Assembly: GCA_014193115.1 (NCBI GenBank)
Contig: BJHQ01000015.1
Coordinates: 1 to 64,000, forward strand
DNA: 64,000 bases
DNA from: Planctomycetota bacterium
GTDB taxonomy: Bacteria > Planctomycetota > UBA11346
Reading direction: 5' to 3'
Shown here piece by piece: positions 51,639-61,903 of the stretch (the first letter of the stretch is position 1; every line of letters starts with the position of its first letter). The notes beneath the pieces are model-generated. The model was not told the origin of the DNA, did not search any database, and was given only the letters and a program-made list of their open reading frames with translations. A program made the translations under genes and the position numbers.

Positions 51639-51749
51639 TTCCGAGCCGGTCAGCGGTGTGGAAATCCGAGTTAAGCCATCCGAATAAGCCATTCGAATCA
51701 GGCGTCCGAGTCGGCCATCCGAAATTCGTTATCCGAATGAGCCATCCGT
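51639..51749. repeat. Iterated ATCCGA motif with 13-14 bp period
   Basis: The hexamer ATCCGA or a one-base variant occurs at 51639, 51664, 51678, 51691, 51704, 51717, 51731 and 51744. Seven of these are spaced by 13 or 14 bp in succession, with linkers such as ATAAGCC and ATGAGCC. The array lies in the 380-bp region between the divergent prepilin gene and the NifU-like/suf operon, which otherwise holds only the prepilin promoter. It could be a multi-site operator or a simple sequence expansion. Confidence 0.75.
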
Positions 51750-51815
51750 GGTGCGCATGCCCAGGGTGGCATCGGTCCGACGTTGCGCCTGGGGTCGGCT
51801 GATCACCATGGCGCC

Positions 51816-52525
51816 GTGGCCAGCGCCGATCCTCCGTTAACCCGCGTTGCCGCGTCACGACTGCGCCAACCGCTGCGCCGTGGCGCCTTCCGGACCGTGG
51901 ATGCGGCCCGGCGGGGACTCGGGTTGCTCTCGGTGGCTGATGGCGATGGCCAGGCCGGTATCGACTGGCTGATCGACCTGGGCGACCAGCGGGTCGCGGA
52001 TGCGCGGTTCCTCGCCTTCGGCAACTTATGGAGCCATCCCGCCGCCGACGTGTTCTGCGAATTGGCCAAGGACCGCAGCGTGGCCGAGGCCTGCGCACTG
52101 CCCAGCGCTGCCATCGAACTGCGCCTGCGCGACGAGCCGGAGTCGCCGACCGGCGCCGATCTCAGCTTCATCGCCGATTTGCAGCAGCGCGCGCTTGCCG
52201 CTTTGCCGTCGGTCACCGTGCTGCCCAAGCCGGTGGAAAAACCCGTGTATCAGCGCAAGCGCGAGGCCGACTGGACGACCGCCGACCGGGCCTGGCTGCC
52301 GTTGTCGTACCTGCGCAAGGTGGCCAAGGTCGATGCGCTGCTCGGCCAAGTGGTGGCGGCCAAGCTGCCCGCCGGAGCAACCGCCCAGGTCGAATCGCTC
52401 AACGATGACCTGCGCATCGGGGTGCGCCTGACCGGACTGGAGACCGACCAGCACGCCACCGTCCAGCAATTGCTGAGCGATGCCCTCAAGCCGATCCATC
52501 CTGAACTTGCGGTGGAGGTCTTGCC

Positions 52526-52529
<4 letters not shown>
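51816..52529 (+). CDS. NifU/IscU-like protein without cysteine ligands
   Basis: About 237 aa. The first 110 residues align by eye with the NifU_N/IscU fold: [20 protein letters not shown] corresponds to the strand pair before the FGCG loop, followed by [19 protein letters not shown] for the TEWVKGK-type helix. All three cluster-binding cysteines of IscU are replaced (FGNLWSH at the second). The C-terminal half ([15 protein letters not shown] onwards) is lysine/aspartate-rich and resembles a degraded Fe-S scaffold C-domain. It overlaps sufB by ATGA, so it is likely part of the SUF machinery, perhaps as a non-catalytic adaptor. Start uncertain: GTG 51816 or TTG 51783. Confidence 0.55.
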
Positions 52530-53992
<1,463 letters not shown>

Positions 53993-54040
53993 GGCTGGAC
54001 TCGCCCGCAGTTCCAACCACTTTCGCTGAGGACCATCGCC

Positions 54041-54325
54041 ATGACCGCCGCCTCCCTGGATGCACTGCACCTGCCCGCTGCCACCGATCAGCTCATCCGT
54101 CTCATCACGGCGCTTCCCGGTCAGGCGACCTATGCCGACGTGATCGACCTCATCGAAGGACAGGCCGAACGCGATCTGCATCATCAGGAAATAGAGAGCA
54201 TGGAGGCTCTCGAAGCGACTTTCATCCGTCAGCGGAGTGTTGAAACAGACCGCGAATTTGCAGCCGGCCAAGGGATCCCCCATGAAACCCTTCTTGCCAG
54301 GATTCCCACCTGGACCCCGCGATGA
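54041..54325 (+). CDS. Putative antitoxin of a ParE/RelE-type pair
   Basis: A 94-aa acidic, helical protein of no recognised family, with an N-terminal helical region and a charged, extended C-terminus (HHQEIESMEALE then TLLARIPTW), the usual plan of antitoxins in type II pairs. Evidence is mainly positional: it overlaps the toxin gene by 4 bp (ATGA) and both lie in the 629-bp gap between sufB and sufC. Confidence 0.55.
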   Translation: MTAASLDALHLPAATDQLIRLITALPGQATYADVIDLIEGQAERDLHHQEIESMEALEATFIRQRSVETDREFAAGQGIPHETLLARIPTWTPR

Positions 54326-54615
54326 GGATCGAGTGGAGCCCGCGATCCGAAGAAGATTTACGGGAGATTCACGATTTCATCGCCAAGGACGCGCCGGCGA
54401 CGGCGACCAGCTTCATCGACCGTTTGGCGCGTTCTGTTGACCGCTTGCTCCGGCATCCGGAAATCGGTGGGATCGTTCGCGGAGCGCCACCGCATCGTCG
54501 GTTGCTGTTCGGTTCCTTCCGCATCTTCTACCGCGTCGATGGTGAGGTGGTCAGGATCGAAGCGGTTCGCCACCAGAAACGCTTGTTCGACCCAGACTGG
54601 CTGACCAAAGACTAA
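54322..54615 (+). CDS. ParE/RelE-superfamily toxin
   Basis: A 97-aa protein typical of the ParE/RelE toxin fold: MRIEWSPRSEEDLREIHDFI at the start, a helical hairpin, HPEIGGIVRGAP, RRLLFGSFRIFYRVDG and a C-terminal VVRIEAVRHQKRLF strand. ParE members poison gyrase, RelE members cut mRNA; sequence alone does not decide. It is 6 bp upstream of sufC, so its translation is tied to the SUF operon mRNA. Confidence 0.85.
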   Translation: MRIEWSPRSEEDLREIHDFIAKDAPATATSFIDRLARSVDRLLRHPEIGGIVRGAPPHRRLLFGSFRIFYRVDGEVVRIEAVRHQKRLFDPDWLTKD

Positions 54616-54621
54616 CCATCC

Positions 54622-55353
54622 ATGCTGACCATCACTGACCTGTCCGTCTCCGTCGCCGACCAACCGATCCTCGATCGCTTGTCGCTCCATGTCCCGGCCG
54701 GGCAGATCCATGCGCTCATGGGTCCGAACGGCTCGGGGAAATCGACCTTGGCCAAGACCCTGGCTGGGCATCCGGCCTATGTCGTCACCGGCGGCAGCGT
54801 GACGTATCAGGGGCGCGACCTGTTGGCGCTGGAGCCGGAATCCCGGGTCCACGCCGGCGTGTTCGTCGGCTTCCAGTATCCGGTGGAGGTCCCCGGCGTC
54901 GCCAATGCCGAGTTCTTGCGCTTGGCCTATAACGCCAAGGCCAAAGCGACGGGCGGCAAGGAGATCTCCGCCAAGGAATTCGCTCCGATCCTGGCGGAAC
55001 GCATCCGGCAGAGCGAGGCGCCGGCCGATTTCGATCAGCGCGAATTGAACGCCGGGATGTCAGGCGGCCAGCGCAAACGCAATGAAATCCTTCAGATGTT
55101 CGTTTTGGAACCGGCGCTGGCGATCCTCGATGAGACCGACTCGGGGCTCGACATCGACGCGATCAAGGCGGTGGCCCGGGGGATCAACGCCTTCCGCCGC
55201 GCCGACCGGGCGGTGGTGCTGATCACCCATTTCCAACGCCTGTTGGAAATGGTGGTGCCCGACCGGGTCCACGTGTTGAAAGGCGGCCGCATCGTCGCCA
55301 GCGGCGGACCTGAGCTGGCCACGGTGCTCGAAGCCGAGGGCTACGGCCGATGA
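54622..55353 (+). CDS. sufC: Fe-S assembly ATPase SufC
   Basis: A 243-aa ABC-type ATPase of the SufBCD complex. Walker A MGPNGSGKST near residue 34, Q-loop GFQYPVEVPGV near 75, signature MSGGQRKRNEI near 144, Walker B ALAILDETDSGLDIDA near 165 and the switch His in LITHFQRLLE near 197. Length and order are standard. It overlaps sufD by ATGA and starts 6 bp after the toxin gene. Confidence 0.97.
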   Translation: MLTITDLSVSVADQPILDRLSLHVPAGQIHALMGPNGSGKSTLAKTLAGHPAYVVTGGSVTYQGRDLLALEPESRVHAGVFVGFQYPVEVPGVANAEFLRLAYNAKAKATGGKEISAKEFAPILAERIRQSEAPADFDQRELNAGMSGGQRKRNEILQMFVLEPALAILDETDSGLDIDAIKAVARGINAFRRADRAVVLITHFQRLLEMVVPDRVHVLKGGRIVASGGPELATVLEAEGYGR

Positions 55354-56405
55354 CCGCTGCAGCGAATCCGGGCGCCGCCCGGCTGCGCGTCCTCGGCCCG
55401 CCGACCCGGGCGCTCGAGGACTGGCGTTTCGTGGACTGCTCGGTGATCGAAAAACTACCGGGAAATGCTGACGGTTCTCCGCTTGAAGCAGCGGCAGATG
55501 CGCTCGGCGAACAGTCGATCGTCATCAGCGACGGTGCCTTCCGTATCGGTTCCGGGTTCACGTCCATTCCGGTTGTCTGGCCCGAAGCCTCCGCCGAGAC
55601 CGACCACCAACGGTTGTGGGCGATGGGCGGCGGCAGCGCGGCGATCCGGCTCAGCCGCGAAGTGGGCAAGGTCCAGCTCAGAACGAACTCGTCGTCAGCG
55701 GGCTCATCCGGCTGGCGTCTGCACCTCGACCTCGTCGCCGGAGCGGCGGTGGAACTGCGCATCGATCACCATCATGTGCCTGGTGTTTGGGCTTCCGGCT
55801 GGCTTGATCTCCGTCTTGGTCGCGGCGCCCAACTGCGGGTGATCGAGCGGCACCACGATGCGAGCGCGGTGTCGCTGATCACGGTCGGCAGCCACCTGGC
55901 TCAGGATGCCAAGCTGACCTGGACCGGGCACAGCACCGGAGGAACGCTGCTCCGTCAGCGCTTCGAGGTCGTTTTGGCCGAACCCGGCGCCGAGCTCGAT
56001 CTGGCACTGATCGATGTGGTCGGTTCCGGCCAGGCCCATCGTGTGTCGCGCATCACCCATGCCGCCCGGGACACCTGCAGCCGCCAGCTGATCAAGGCCA
56101 TCGCTGATGGCCACAGCGCCGTGTCCTGCGATGCCTTGATCACCATCCGGCCCGGGGCGGACGGCTCGGATGCGGAACTCCAGAACCGCACCCTGGTGCT
56201 GTCACCCACCGCCAGAGCTGACACCCGGCCGCAGCTCGACATCCACGCCGACGAGGTGAAAGCCGCCCACGGTGCCACCATTGGGCAGCTCGCCGGTGAC
56301 GAACTGCTGTATCTGCGTTCCCGGGGATTGGACGTGGTGGCGGCGCGGTCCTTGCTCGCCCAGGCGTTCATCAGCGAAGTCACCAGCAGGATGGGCCAGC
56401 CATGA
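55350..56405 (+). CDS. sufD: Fe-S cluster assembly protein SufD
   Basis: A 351-aa SufD, partner of SufB. It has the EDWRFVDCS segment near residue 24, beta-helix repeats in the middle, and the conserved C-terminal region PQLDIHADEVKAAHGATIGQ near 294 followed by LLYLRSRGLDVVAARSLLAQ. It is shorter than E. coli SufD (423 aa) in the N-terminal part. Overlaps both neighbours by ATGA. Confidence 0.93.
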   Translation: MTAAANPGAARLRVLGPPTRALEDWRFVDCSVIEKLPGNADGSPLEAAADALGEQSIVISDGAFRIGSGFTSIPVVWPEASAETDHQRLWAMGGGSAAIRLSREVGKVQLRTNSSSAGSSGWRLHLDLVAGAAVELRIDHHHVPGVWASGWLDLRLGRGAQLRVIERHHDASAVSLITVGSHLAQDAKLTWTGHSTGGTLLRQRFEVVLAEPGAELDLALIDVVGSGQAHRVSRITHAARDTCSRQLIKAIADGHSAVSCDALITIRPGADGSDAELQNRTLVLSPTARADTRPQLDIHADEVKAAHGATIGQLAGDELLYLRSRGLDVVAARSLLAQAFISEVTSRMGQP

Positions 56406-57631
56406 CGACCGTGACCGGCTTCGCCGAACGCCTCCGGCCCCAGTTCCCCGGGCTTGCCGAGATTCGTGGCGGCAAGCCGCTGGCGTATCTCGATTCCGCC
56501 GCCACTGCCCAAAAACCGCTGGCTGTGATCGAACGCATGGAGCGGTTCCTCCGCGAGGAATACGGCACCGTGCATCGCGGCCTGTACCACCGCTCGGTGG
56601 GATCAACCAAGGCGTATGAGGATGCCCGCACGACGGTGGCGCGGTTCATCAACGCTCCGCGGGATTCCATTGTTTTCACCAGCGGCACCACCGATGCGGT
56701 GAACCTGGTGGCGTGGTCGTGGGGCCGGTCGCATCTGAAACCCGGCGACCAGGTGCTGATCACCGGCATGGAGCATCATGCGATGATCGTGCCGTGGCAG
56801 ATCACTGCGGCGATCCACGGCGCCGAACTGATCGCCTGCCCAATTCACGACGACGGCAGCCTCGACCGCGAGGCCTTCCGCCGGCTGCTCGCCACTGGCC
56901 GGGTCAAGCTGGTCGGCCTGACGTGGGTGGCCAACAGCCTGGGCACGATCAATCCGGTGCGCGAGCTGACCGCCGAGGCCCATGCCGCCGGAGCCCGGGT
57001 GCTGATCGACGCCGCCCAGGCGGTGCCCCACCGGCCGATCGATGTCGTCGCCATCGACTGCGATTTCCTGGTGTTTTCCGGTCACAAGATGTACGGCCCC
57101 ACCGGCATTGGAGTGTTGTACGGCAAGGCCGAGGTGCTGACGGCCATGCCGCCGTGGCGCGGCGGCGGGGAGATGATCGAGAAGGTCTCCTTTGCCGGCA
57201 CCACCTTCGCCAAGCCGCCGGCGCGGTTCGAAGCCGGCACGCCGCCGATCACCGAGGCGATCGGCCTGGCCGCCGCCTGCGACTGGCTGGCCAGCGTCGG
57301 CTGGAGCGCCATCGAAGCCGCCGAACGCGAGCTGTTTTCCTATGCGGAATCGCGTCTGGCCGAGATCCCCGGTCTACGCCGTTTCGGCACCGCCGCCGAG
57401 CGCTGCACGGTGCTCGCCTTCACCCTGCCCAACTGCCACGCCGCCGACATCGCCGCGATCCTCGATCAGGAGCACATCGCGATCCGTGCCGGCCACCACT
57501 GCGCGCAACCGGTGATGGAACGCTTCGCGGTGCCGGCCACCGCCCGCGCCAGCCTCGGGGTGTATACGACGACCAGCGAGATCGACCGCTTGGTCGATGG
57601 CCTGCATTTGTGCAGGAAACTGTTCGGCTGA
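56402..57631 (+). CDS. sufS: Cysteine desulfurase SufS
   Basis: A 409-aa PLP-dependent group II cysteine desulfurase supplying sulfur to SUF. Motifs: YLDSAATAQKP near residue 29, GMEHHAMIVPW near 122, IDAAQAVPH near 202, the PLP lysine in FSGHKMYGPTGIGVLYGK near 225 and the catalytic Cys in RAGHHCAQP near 364. No SufE or SufU-type sulfur acceptor is present beside it; the NifU-like protein lacks the cysteines for that job. Confidence 0.96.
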   Translation: MTTVTGFAERLRPQFPGLAEIRGGKPLAYLDSAATAQKPLAVIERMERFLREEYGTVHRGLYHRSVGSTKAYEDARTTVARFINAPRDSIVFTSGTTDAVNLVAWSWGRSHLKPGDQVLITGMEHHAMIVPWQITAAIHGAELIACPIHDDGSLDREAFRRLLATGRVKLVGLTWVANSLGTINPVRELTAEAHAAGARVLIDAAQAVPHRPIDVVAIDCDFLVFSGHKMYGPTGIGVLYGKAEVLTAMPPWRGGGEMIEKVSFAGTTFAKPPARFEAGTPPITEAIGLAAACDWLASVGWSAIEAAERELFSYAESRLAEIPGLRRFGTAAERCTVLAFTLPNCHAADIAAILDQEHIAIRAGHHCAQPVMERFAVPATARASLGVYTTTSEIDRLVDGLHLCRKLFG

Positions 57632-57893
57632 TAACTGGGGGCGGCGAGCCCCAGCTCGGCTAAGAGCTGGGAGACGCGAGCCCCAGCCTTGGGTTGGAAT
57701 GATGTTGCTCACAAAGGCGAGTTGGGGCTTGCCTCCGCCAAGGTTCACAGCTGCTATCTCCTTTCAGTGCGGCTCCATCGGGATCGATTTGGCCATGCCT
57801 CGTGGACCGCAAGCAGCTTGCCGCACCTGGGAGAGGCGAGCTCCCACTCGCCTTGGGGCTCGCGCAAAAACAACCTGAGCAGATTTCAGCATG

Positions 57894-58005
57894 GGCGTCC
57901 CGTAGGGACGCCACGATACCAGCCCGGGGCTTCAGCCCCGGGTAGGATGGTTAGCATGAGAAGCCCCGTAGGGGCGGCTGAATTCTTGCGGGCTTCAGCC
58001 CGCAA
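57894..58005. repeat. Dispersed repeat family D, copy 2
   Basis: Hairpins GGCGTCCCGTAGGGACGCC (57894-57912), CCCGGGGCTTCAGCCCCGGG (57923-57942), GCCCCGTAGGGGC (57963-57975) and TTGCGGGCTTCAGCCCGCAA (57986-58005), in the same order and spacing as after uxaC. Confidence 0.9.
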
Positions 58006-58260
58006 GAGAGCGCTCCTCGTGGTCAGCCGGACTCAGCCGTCCCTACGGGACTGGGTCCTGAGCGGGCTAGGATACCCGGGGTTGAAACCCCGGGCTTAAC
58101 TCGCGGCGTCCCTTCGGGACGCCTGCTTTCCGCCTTGGAAATCAAATATGTAAGGCGCTCAAGTTGTTCTTGCGTCTGTCTTACGCCTGGAATGAGCCTG
58201 GGAGCGGCGAACCACTGCTCGCCTTGGGTTGGATGATGTTGCCCACAAAGGCGAGCTGGG

Positions 58261-58405
58261 GCTCGCCTCTCCCAGGGCTCGCCTCTCCCAGGGCTCGCCT
58301 CTCCCAGGGCTCGCCTCTCCCAGGGCTCGCCTCTCCCAGGGCTCGCCTCTCCCAGGGCTCGCCTCTCCCAGGGCTCGCCTCTCCCAGGGCTCGCCTCCGC
58401 CAAGG
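58261..58405. repeat. 16-bp tandem repeat array, eight perfect copies
   Basis: The unit GCTCGCCTCTCCCAGG starts at 58261 and repeats without error every 16 bp through 58388, with a degenerate ninth copy to 58405. The unit is the outer part of the right arm of a family E element whose left arm is at about 58198, so the array seems to have grown from that arm by slippage. Confidence 0.95.
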
Positions 58406-58537
58406 TTCACCGCTCCTATCTCTTTTCAGTGCGGCTCCATCGGGATCGATTTGGCCATGCCTCATGGACCGCATGCAGCTCGCCGCACCTGGGAGCGGCG
58501 AGCCCCAGCTCGGCTAAGAGCTGGGAGACTCAACGTG

Positions 58538-58650
58538 GGCGTCCCGTAGGGACGCCACGATACCAGCCCGGGGCTTCAGCCCCGGGTAGGATGGATTGCA
58601 AGAGAAGCCCCGTAGGGGCGGCTGAATTCTTTGCGGGCTTCAGCCCGCAA
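58538..58650. repeat. Dispersed repeat family D, copy 3
   Basis: Same four hairpins as the other copies, beginning GGCGTCCCGTAGGGACGCC and ending TTGCGGGCTTCAGCCCGCAA. It ends 78 bp before the start codon of the HEAT-like gene. Confidence 0.9.
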
Positions 58651-58728
58651 GGGAGCGCTCAAGGCGCGCCGCCAAGGTTCACCGCTGCTTTCGCTTGTCG
58701 ATCCGGCTCCATCGGGATCCATCAGGCC

Positions 58729-61311
58729 ATGCCTCGTGGTCTGCGTGCCTCCGACCTCCCGACCCTCAAGCAGCTGACCGGCGGCGACCAGCGGTTGCTG
58801 CTTCGGCTCGGCGCGCTGCTCGAAGTCCGGCTGGCGTTCACTGCGTTGGCATTGGAGACCATGGTCGGTGATCCCGCAGGTAAAAAACTGCTGCTCGACC
58901 GCCGGTTGAAGGATGCCGACGAGACCGCCTTTTGCGCCGTGATGGTCGAAACCGGTGCGGGTGACCTGGGTCTCGCCCTGGTCGCCGGGGATGCGCCGGG
59001 GGCCGACGACGAGCCAGGCTGGCGTCTGGTCGCGCTGGAAGATGAACTGGGCAATCCGCTCTTCGCCCGGGATCATGCGGCGCTGACGATCGCTGAAAAA
59101 ACCCGGGATGAACCGGTCGAGCAGGCGCCGATGGCGCTGCTCGCCACCTTGGCTCCGTCGCTGCGCACGCCGGTCGAGGGCCTGCTCGCGGCCCGCGCCG
59201 ACGACCAGCGGGCCGCAGCTTTGGAACAGCTCCGCTATGCCCGGCCGAGCCTGCCGGTGGTCGCCGAGCTGATGCCGATGCTGCTCGCCGACAGCGCCGA
59301 CCTGGTCCGGGAACGGGCCATCGGCCTGCTCGCCGCCGCCGGAGCCGCCGCCGTCGTGGTCGATCTGGTCCGCGCCTTGCACCGCCGCGATGATGGCGGC
59401 CTGGCCCGCCTCGCCGATGCCGCGGCGCAACTGCCAGGCATGCAGCAGGATCTGGTGGTGGCCGCGGTGCTCGCCTCGGTGGCCCGGGGCCAAGCCGGTC
59501 CTGGACTGGTCGCGCTCTGCGCTCGGCTCGCCGCCCATCTCGCCTTCCACCCCGGCCTGGAACGGCTGCTCGAACTGCTCCTGCCCACCGGGCTCAGCCT
59601 GGTCGATCTGGTGCGCCGCCTGCAAGACCATGCCGGTCCGCGGGTGGCCGCAGCCCTCGCCAAAAGCCTGGGCGCCGGCGCGGAAAGCGACGCCACCCTG
59701 GTGGTCCTGCTCGCCCATGAATCGACCTTGCGCGGCGGCAGCGTGGATTTGCAGCAGCTGGTCGAACGCGGTTTGACCCTGCTGATGAGCCCCGAGCCCC
59801 AGCCGCGGGAGCGCATGGCGTTGGCCGCGGCCCTGCGCCGCTTGACCCTGCTCGAAACCGCTTCGGGGCAGCTTGCTACTGGCCAGTACGGCGTCGCGGC
59901 GCTGGTCCCGGTCCTGCTCGGCCAGCGCTTCCGCGACCTGGCCCATTCCGCCGATACCAGCGGGTACTGGCTGCTCGCAGAGCTGTGCCGCGACGGACGG
60001 GTGCCGAAGGAACTCGGTCAGCAATTGGCCGGAGATCTGGTGACGCTGCTGCGCTCCGCACCGGGAACCCATGTCATCGCCGCCCTCGAACAGGGCCTGC
60101 CCGGACTGCTGCCCGCCGACGACGCCGTGCGCTCGCGCCTGGTCGAGCCCATGGTGGCGGCGGTGGATCGCTTCGTCGGCGACCGCACCCGGGACCTGGT
60201 CACCGTCGCGCTGATCCAGATCGGCGCTTCGGCCCTGCCGCCGCTGTGGGTCATCGCTGCCGAGCACCCCGAACCCGCCCGTCGCCACTTCGCCATCACC
60301 GTCCTGCCCGAGCTGATCGCGGCTGCGGCTCCGCAGACCGCTCCGGCAGCGGTGGACCAGCTGCTTGCCGGACTGCACCGGGCCGGGCAAGGCAGCGAGC
60401 GTGGTGAACTGGTGGCGAGCGCGGCCCGCCTGCTCGCCCTGCCGGTGCTGCACCGCGACACCGCGCGAGTGGTCGCGGTGGAATCCGCGTGCTCTGGCCT
60501 TGGCCGTTGGGCCGCCGAGGCGTGGGGGCACCTGGCCAGCGCGCCGGGCTGTTCGGCGGTGGTGCGGCGCCAGGTGGTGGACCGGCTGCTGGCGGATCTG
60601 ACCGCTGAGATCGGCGACCATCCCGCCGTGGCCGAGGTCGACGCCAAGGGTGAGACCACCTGGGTGCTCGACGAACAGCTCGCCCACCACACCGAGGACG
60701 TTCCCAGGATTCTCGCCGCCCTCGACAGCATCGCCGCCGGCGTGATCGCCCGCACCGACGCCGCTTCACCGGACGCGGCGCAGGACCTCGACCTGCTCCG
60801 TCAGCTGACCCAGCGGCTCTGCCAGCAGTGGCGCCAGGTCGCATCGTGGAACACGGTGTGGGGTCCGGCCAACGTCATCGACCTCGCCAGGACCCTGGCT
60901 TCGATCGCCGCCAGGCCGGGATTCCCTGGGAATCTGCGGCTCACCGTGGTCCAGTCGCTGCAACCGCGGGTCTTGCAGCTGCCCATCGCCAAGGCTCTGG
61001 CGCCGGTCTACGCCATCGCCGCCAGCGACGGATCGGTGATCGCCAGCCTCGCCGGCCGCGCCGCCAATGCCTTGGTTGAACGCACCGCCGAAGGCTATTA
61101 CGCCGAGGACGAGTTCGCCCAGATCGCCGAAATTGCTGTGGAATTCCTGGCGATTCCCCACCTGGGCAATGAGGAGGGCCGGTTGCGCCGGCGGCTTGCC
61201 GACACCCTCAGCGGTCTGCGCCAGCACCTGGGCGCCCGCGAGCTGCAGCGCCTGCGTGAGGTCCGCGCCAGCCTGGCGCCGGAACTGGCCGACAAGCTCG
61301 ACTGGGCCTGA
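58729..61311 (+). CDS. Large HEAT/ARM-like helical repeat protein
   Basis: An 860-aa soluble protein made mainly of paired helices rich in Leu, Ala and Asp (for example LADSADLVRERAIGLLAAAGA near residue 190 and similar blocks through the length), resembling HEAT or armadillo repeats, which serve as protein-binding scaffolds. No signal peptide, TM segment or enzyme motif. The ATG at 58729 is chosen because its 55-bp leader exists in two further copies upstream; the frame is open to 58429, but that part is translated repeats. The gene's last codons and stop are tandemly repeated downstream. Function unknown. Confidence 0.65.
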   Translation: MPRGLRASDLPTLKQLTGGDQRLLLRLGALLEVRLAFTALALETMVGDPAGKKLLLDRRLKDADETAFCAVMVETGAGDLGLALVAGDAPGADDEPGWRLVALEDELGNPLFARDHAALTIAEKTRDEPVEQAPMALLATLAPSLRTPVEGLLAARADDQRAAALEQLRYARPSLPVVAELMPMLLADSADLVRERAIGLLAAAGAAAVVVDLVRALHRRDDGGLARLADAAAQLPGMQQDLVVAAVLASVARGQAGPGLVALCARLAAHLAFHPGLERLLELLLPTGLSLVDLVRRLQDHAGPRVAAALAKSLGAGAESDATLVVLLAHESTLRGGSVDLQQLVERGLTLLMSPEPQPRERMALAAALRRLTLLETASGQLATGQYGVAALVPVLLGQRFRDLAHSADTSGYWLLAELCRDGRVPKELGQQLAGDLVTLLRSAPGTHVIAALEQGLPGLLPADDAVRSRLVEPMVAAVDRFVGDRTRDLVTVALIQIGASALPPLWVIAAEHPEPARRHFAITVLPELIAAAAPQTAPAAVDQLLAGLHRAGQGSERGELVASAARLLALPVLHRDTARVVAVESACSGLGRWAAEAWGHLASAPGCSAVVRRQVVDRLLADLTAEIGDHPAVAEVDAKGETTWVLDEQLAHHTEDVPRILAALDSIAAGVIARTDAASPDAAQDLDLLRQLTQRLCQQWRQVASWNTVWGPANVIDLARTLASIAARPGFPGNLRLTVVQSLQPRVLQLPIAKALAPVYAIAASDGSVIASLAGRAANALVERTAEGYYAEDEFAQIAEIAVEFLAIPHLGNEEGRLRRRLADTLSGLRQHLGARELQRLREVRASLAPELADKLDWA

Positions 61312-61363
61312 GAGCGGCGCTCGACTGGGCCTGAGAGCGGCGCTCGACTGGGCCTGAGCGGCG
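61297..61363. repeat. 23-bp tandem repeat including a stop codon
   Basis: CTCGACTGGGCCTGAGAGCGGCG starts at 61297, 61320 and 61343 (third copy shortened). The first copy provides the final codons and TGA of the HEAT-like gene, so the duplications lie downstream of the true end. Confidence 0.9.
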
Positions 61364-61599
61364 CTGGAGCGGGCCTGCGACACGCGGACGTTGACCGTCG
61401 ATATGCCAAGCAATTTCCAAGAGGATTCTTGCATCGCGGTGCGTTGCTGGCGTCACCAGACGAGCGATGTCCTGCGGAGCGGCGATGCCCTCATCGCCGG
61501 AAGCGCGCTGAAACAAGCGGCCATCACTCGATCCAAGGGGCCACGGTCGAACCAGATTGCCGGCGGAACCTGCGTCGCGCCGTCTTCTTGGGCGAGCCG
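61364..61599. other. Intergenic gap, no gene seen
   Basis: Between the 23-bp repeats and the end of moaD (convergent genes) I find no start with good coding character on either strand, no family A-G repeat and no clear terminator hairpin. Open frames here are short and Arg-rich. A decayed gene fragment cannot be excluded. Confidence 0.5.
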
Positions 61600-61902
61600 T
61601 CAGCCGCCGCTGACTGGCGGAATCACAGCGATTTCGCAGCCGTTTTCCAGGATAAGTGGCCCGCTCACGAACTGGTGATCGAGCGCCAGTCGGCTGCGCG
61701 CGATCAACCCGGCAGCGGCCGGCAAGCGCTCCGCTGCCCAGCGCAGCACGTCGCTGGTGTGCATCGTCGAGCAGAATCGCACCGTTTCTCGTTCGCAGCC
61801 GGCGACCTCGGCAAGCCGGGCGAACCACAACACGGTGGCGCTGACCGTCTCGGCGGCGGCGATGCCGGGGGCGCCTTGTGTATCGTCTGCGTCCCCGGTC
61901 AT
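61600..61902 (-). CDS. moaD: Molybdopterin synthase sulfur carrier MoaD
   Basis: A 100-aa ubiquitin-like protein. The middle reads TVLWFARLAEVAGCERETV, and the C-terminus is EIAVIPPVSGG, ending in the Gly-Gly that is adenylated by MoeB and thiocarboxylated to carry sulfur to precursor Z. ATG at 61902 lies one base after the moaA stop, so the two are translated together. The N-terminal 18 residues are an extension beyond the usual 81 aa. No moaE is seen in the window. Confidence 0.88.
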   Translation of the reverse strand: MTGDADDTQGAPGIAAAETVSATVLWFARLAEVAGCERETVRFCSTMHTSDVLRWAAERLPAAAGLIARSRLALDHQFVSGPLILENGCEIAVIPPVSGG

Positions 61903-61903
61903 G

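Larger units (their letters stand above)
57632..58728. repeat. Repeat-dense region: two E-leader-D modules
   Basis: This 1.1-kb stretch has no gene. It consists of two modules in the same order: family E arms, a 93-bp copy of the leader and start codon of the downstream HEAT-like gene (57740-57832 and 58402-58495), more family E, then family D hairpins (57894-58005 and 58538-58650). A partial D copy is at 58075-58122. In each leader copy ATG follows 55 bp after AAGGTTCAC, exactly as at the real start 58729. The frames after the copied ATGs are short. Confidence 0.85.

Noticed and set aside
58261..58405. CRISPR array
   Set aside because: The 16-bp units are directly adjacent with no spacers, and no cas genes are present.
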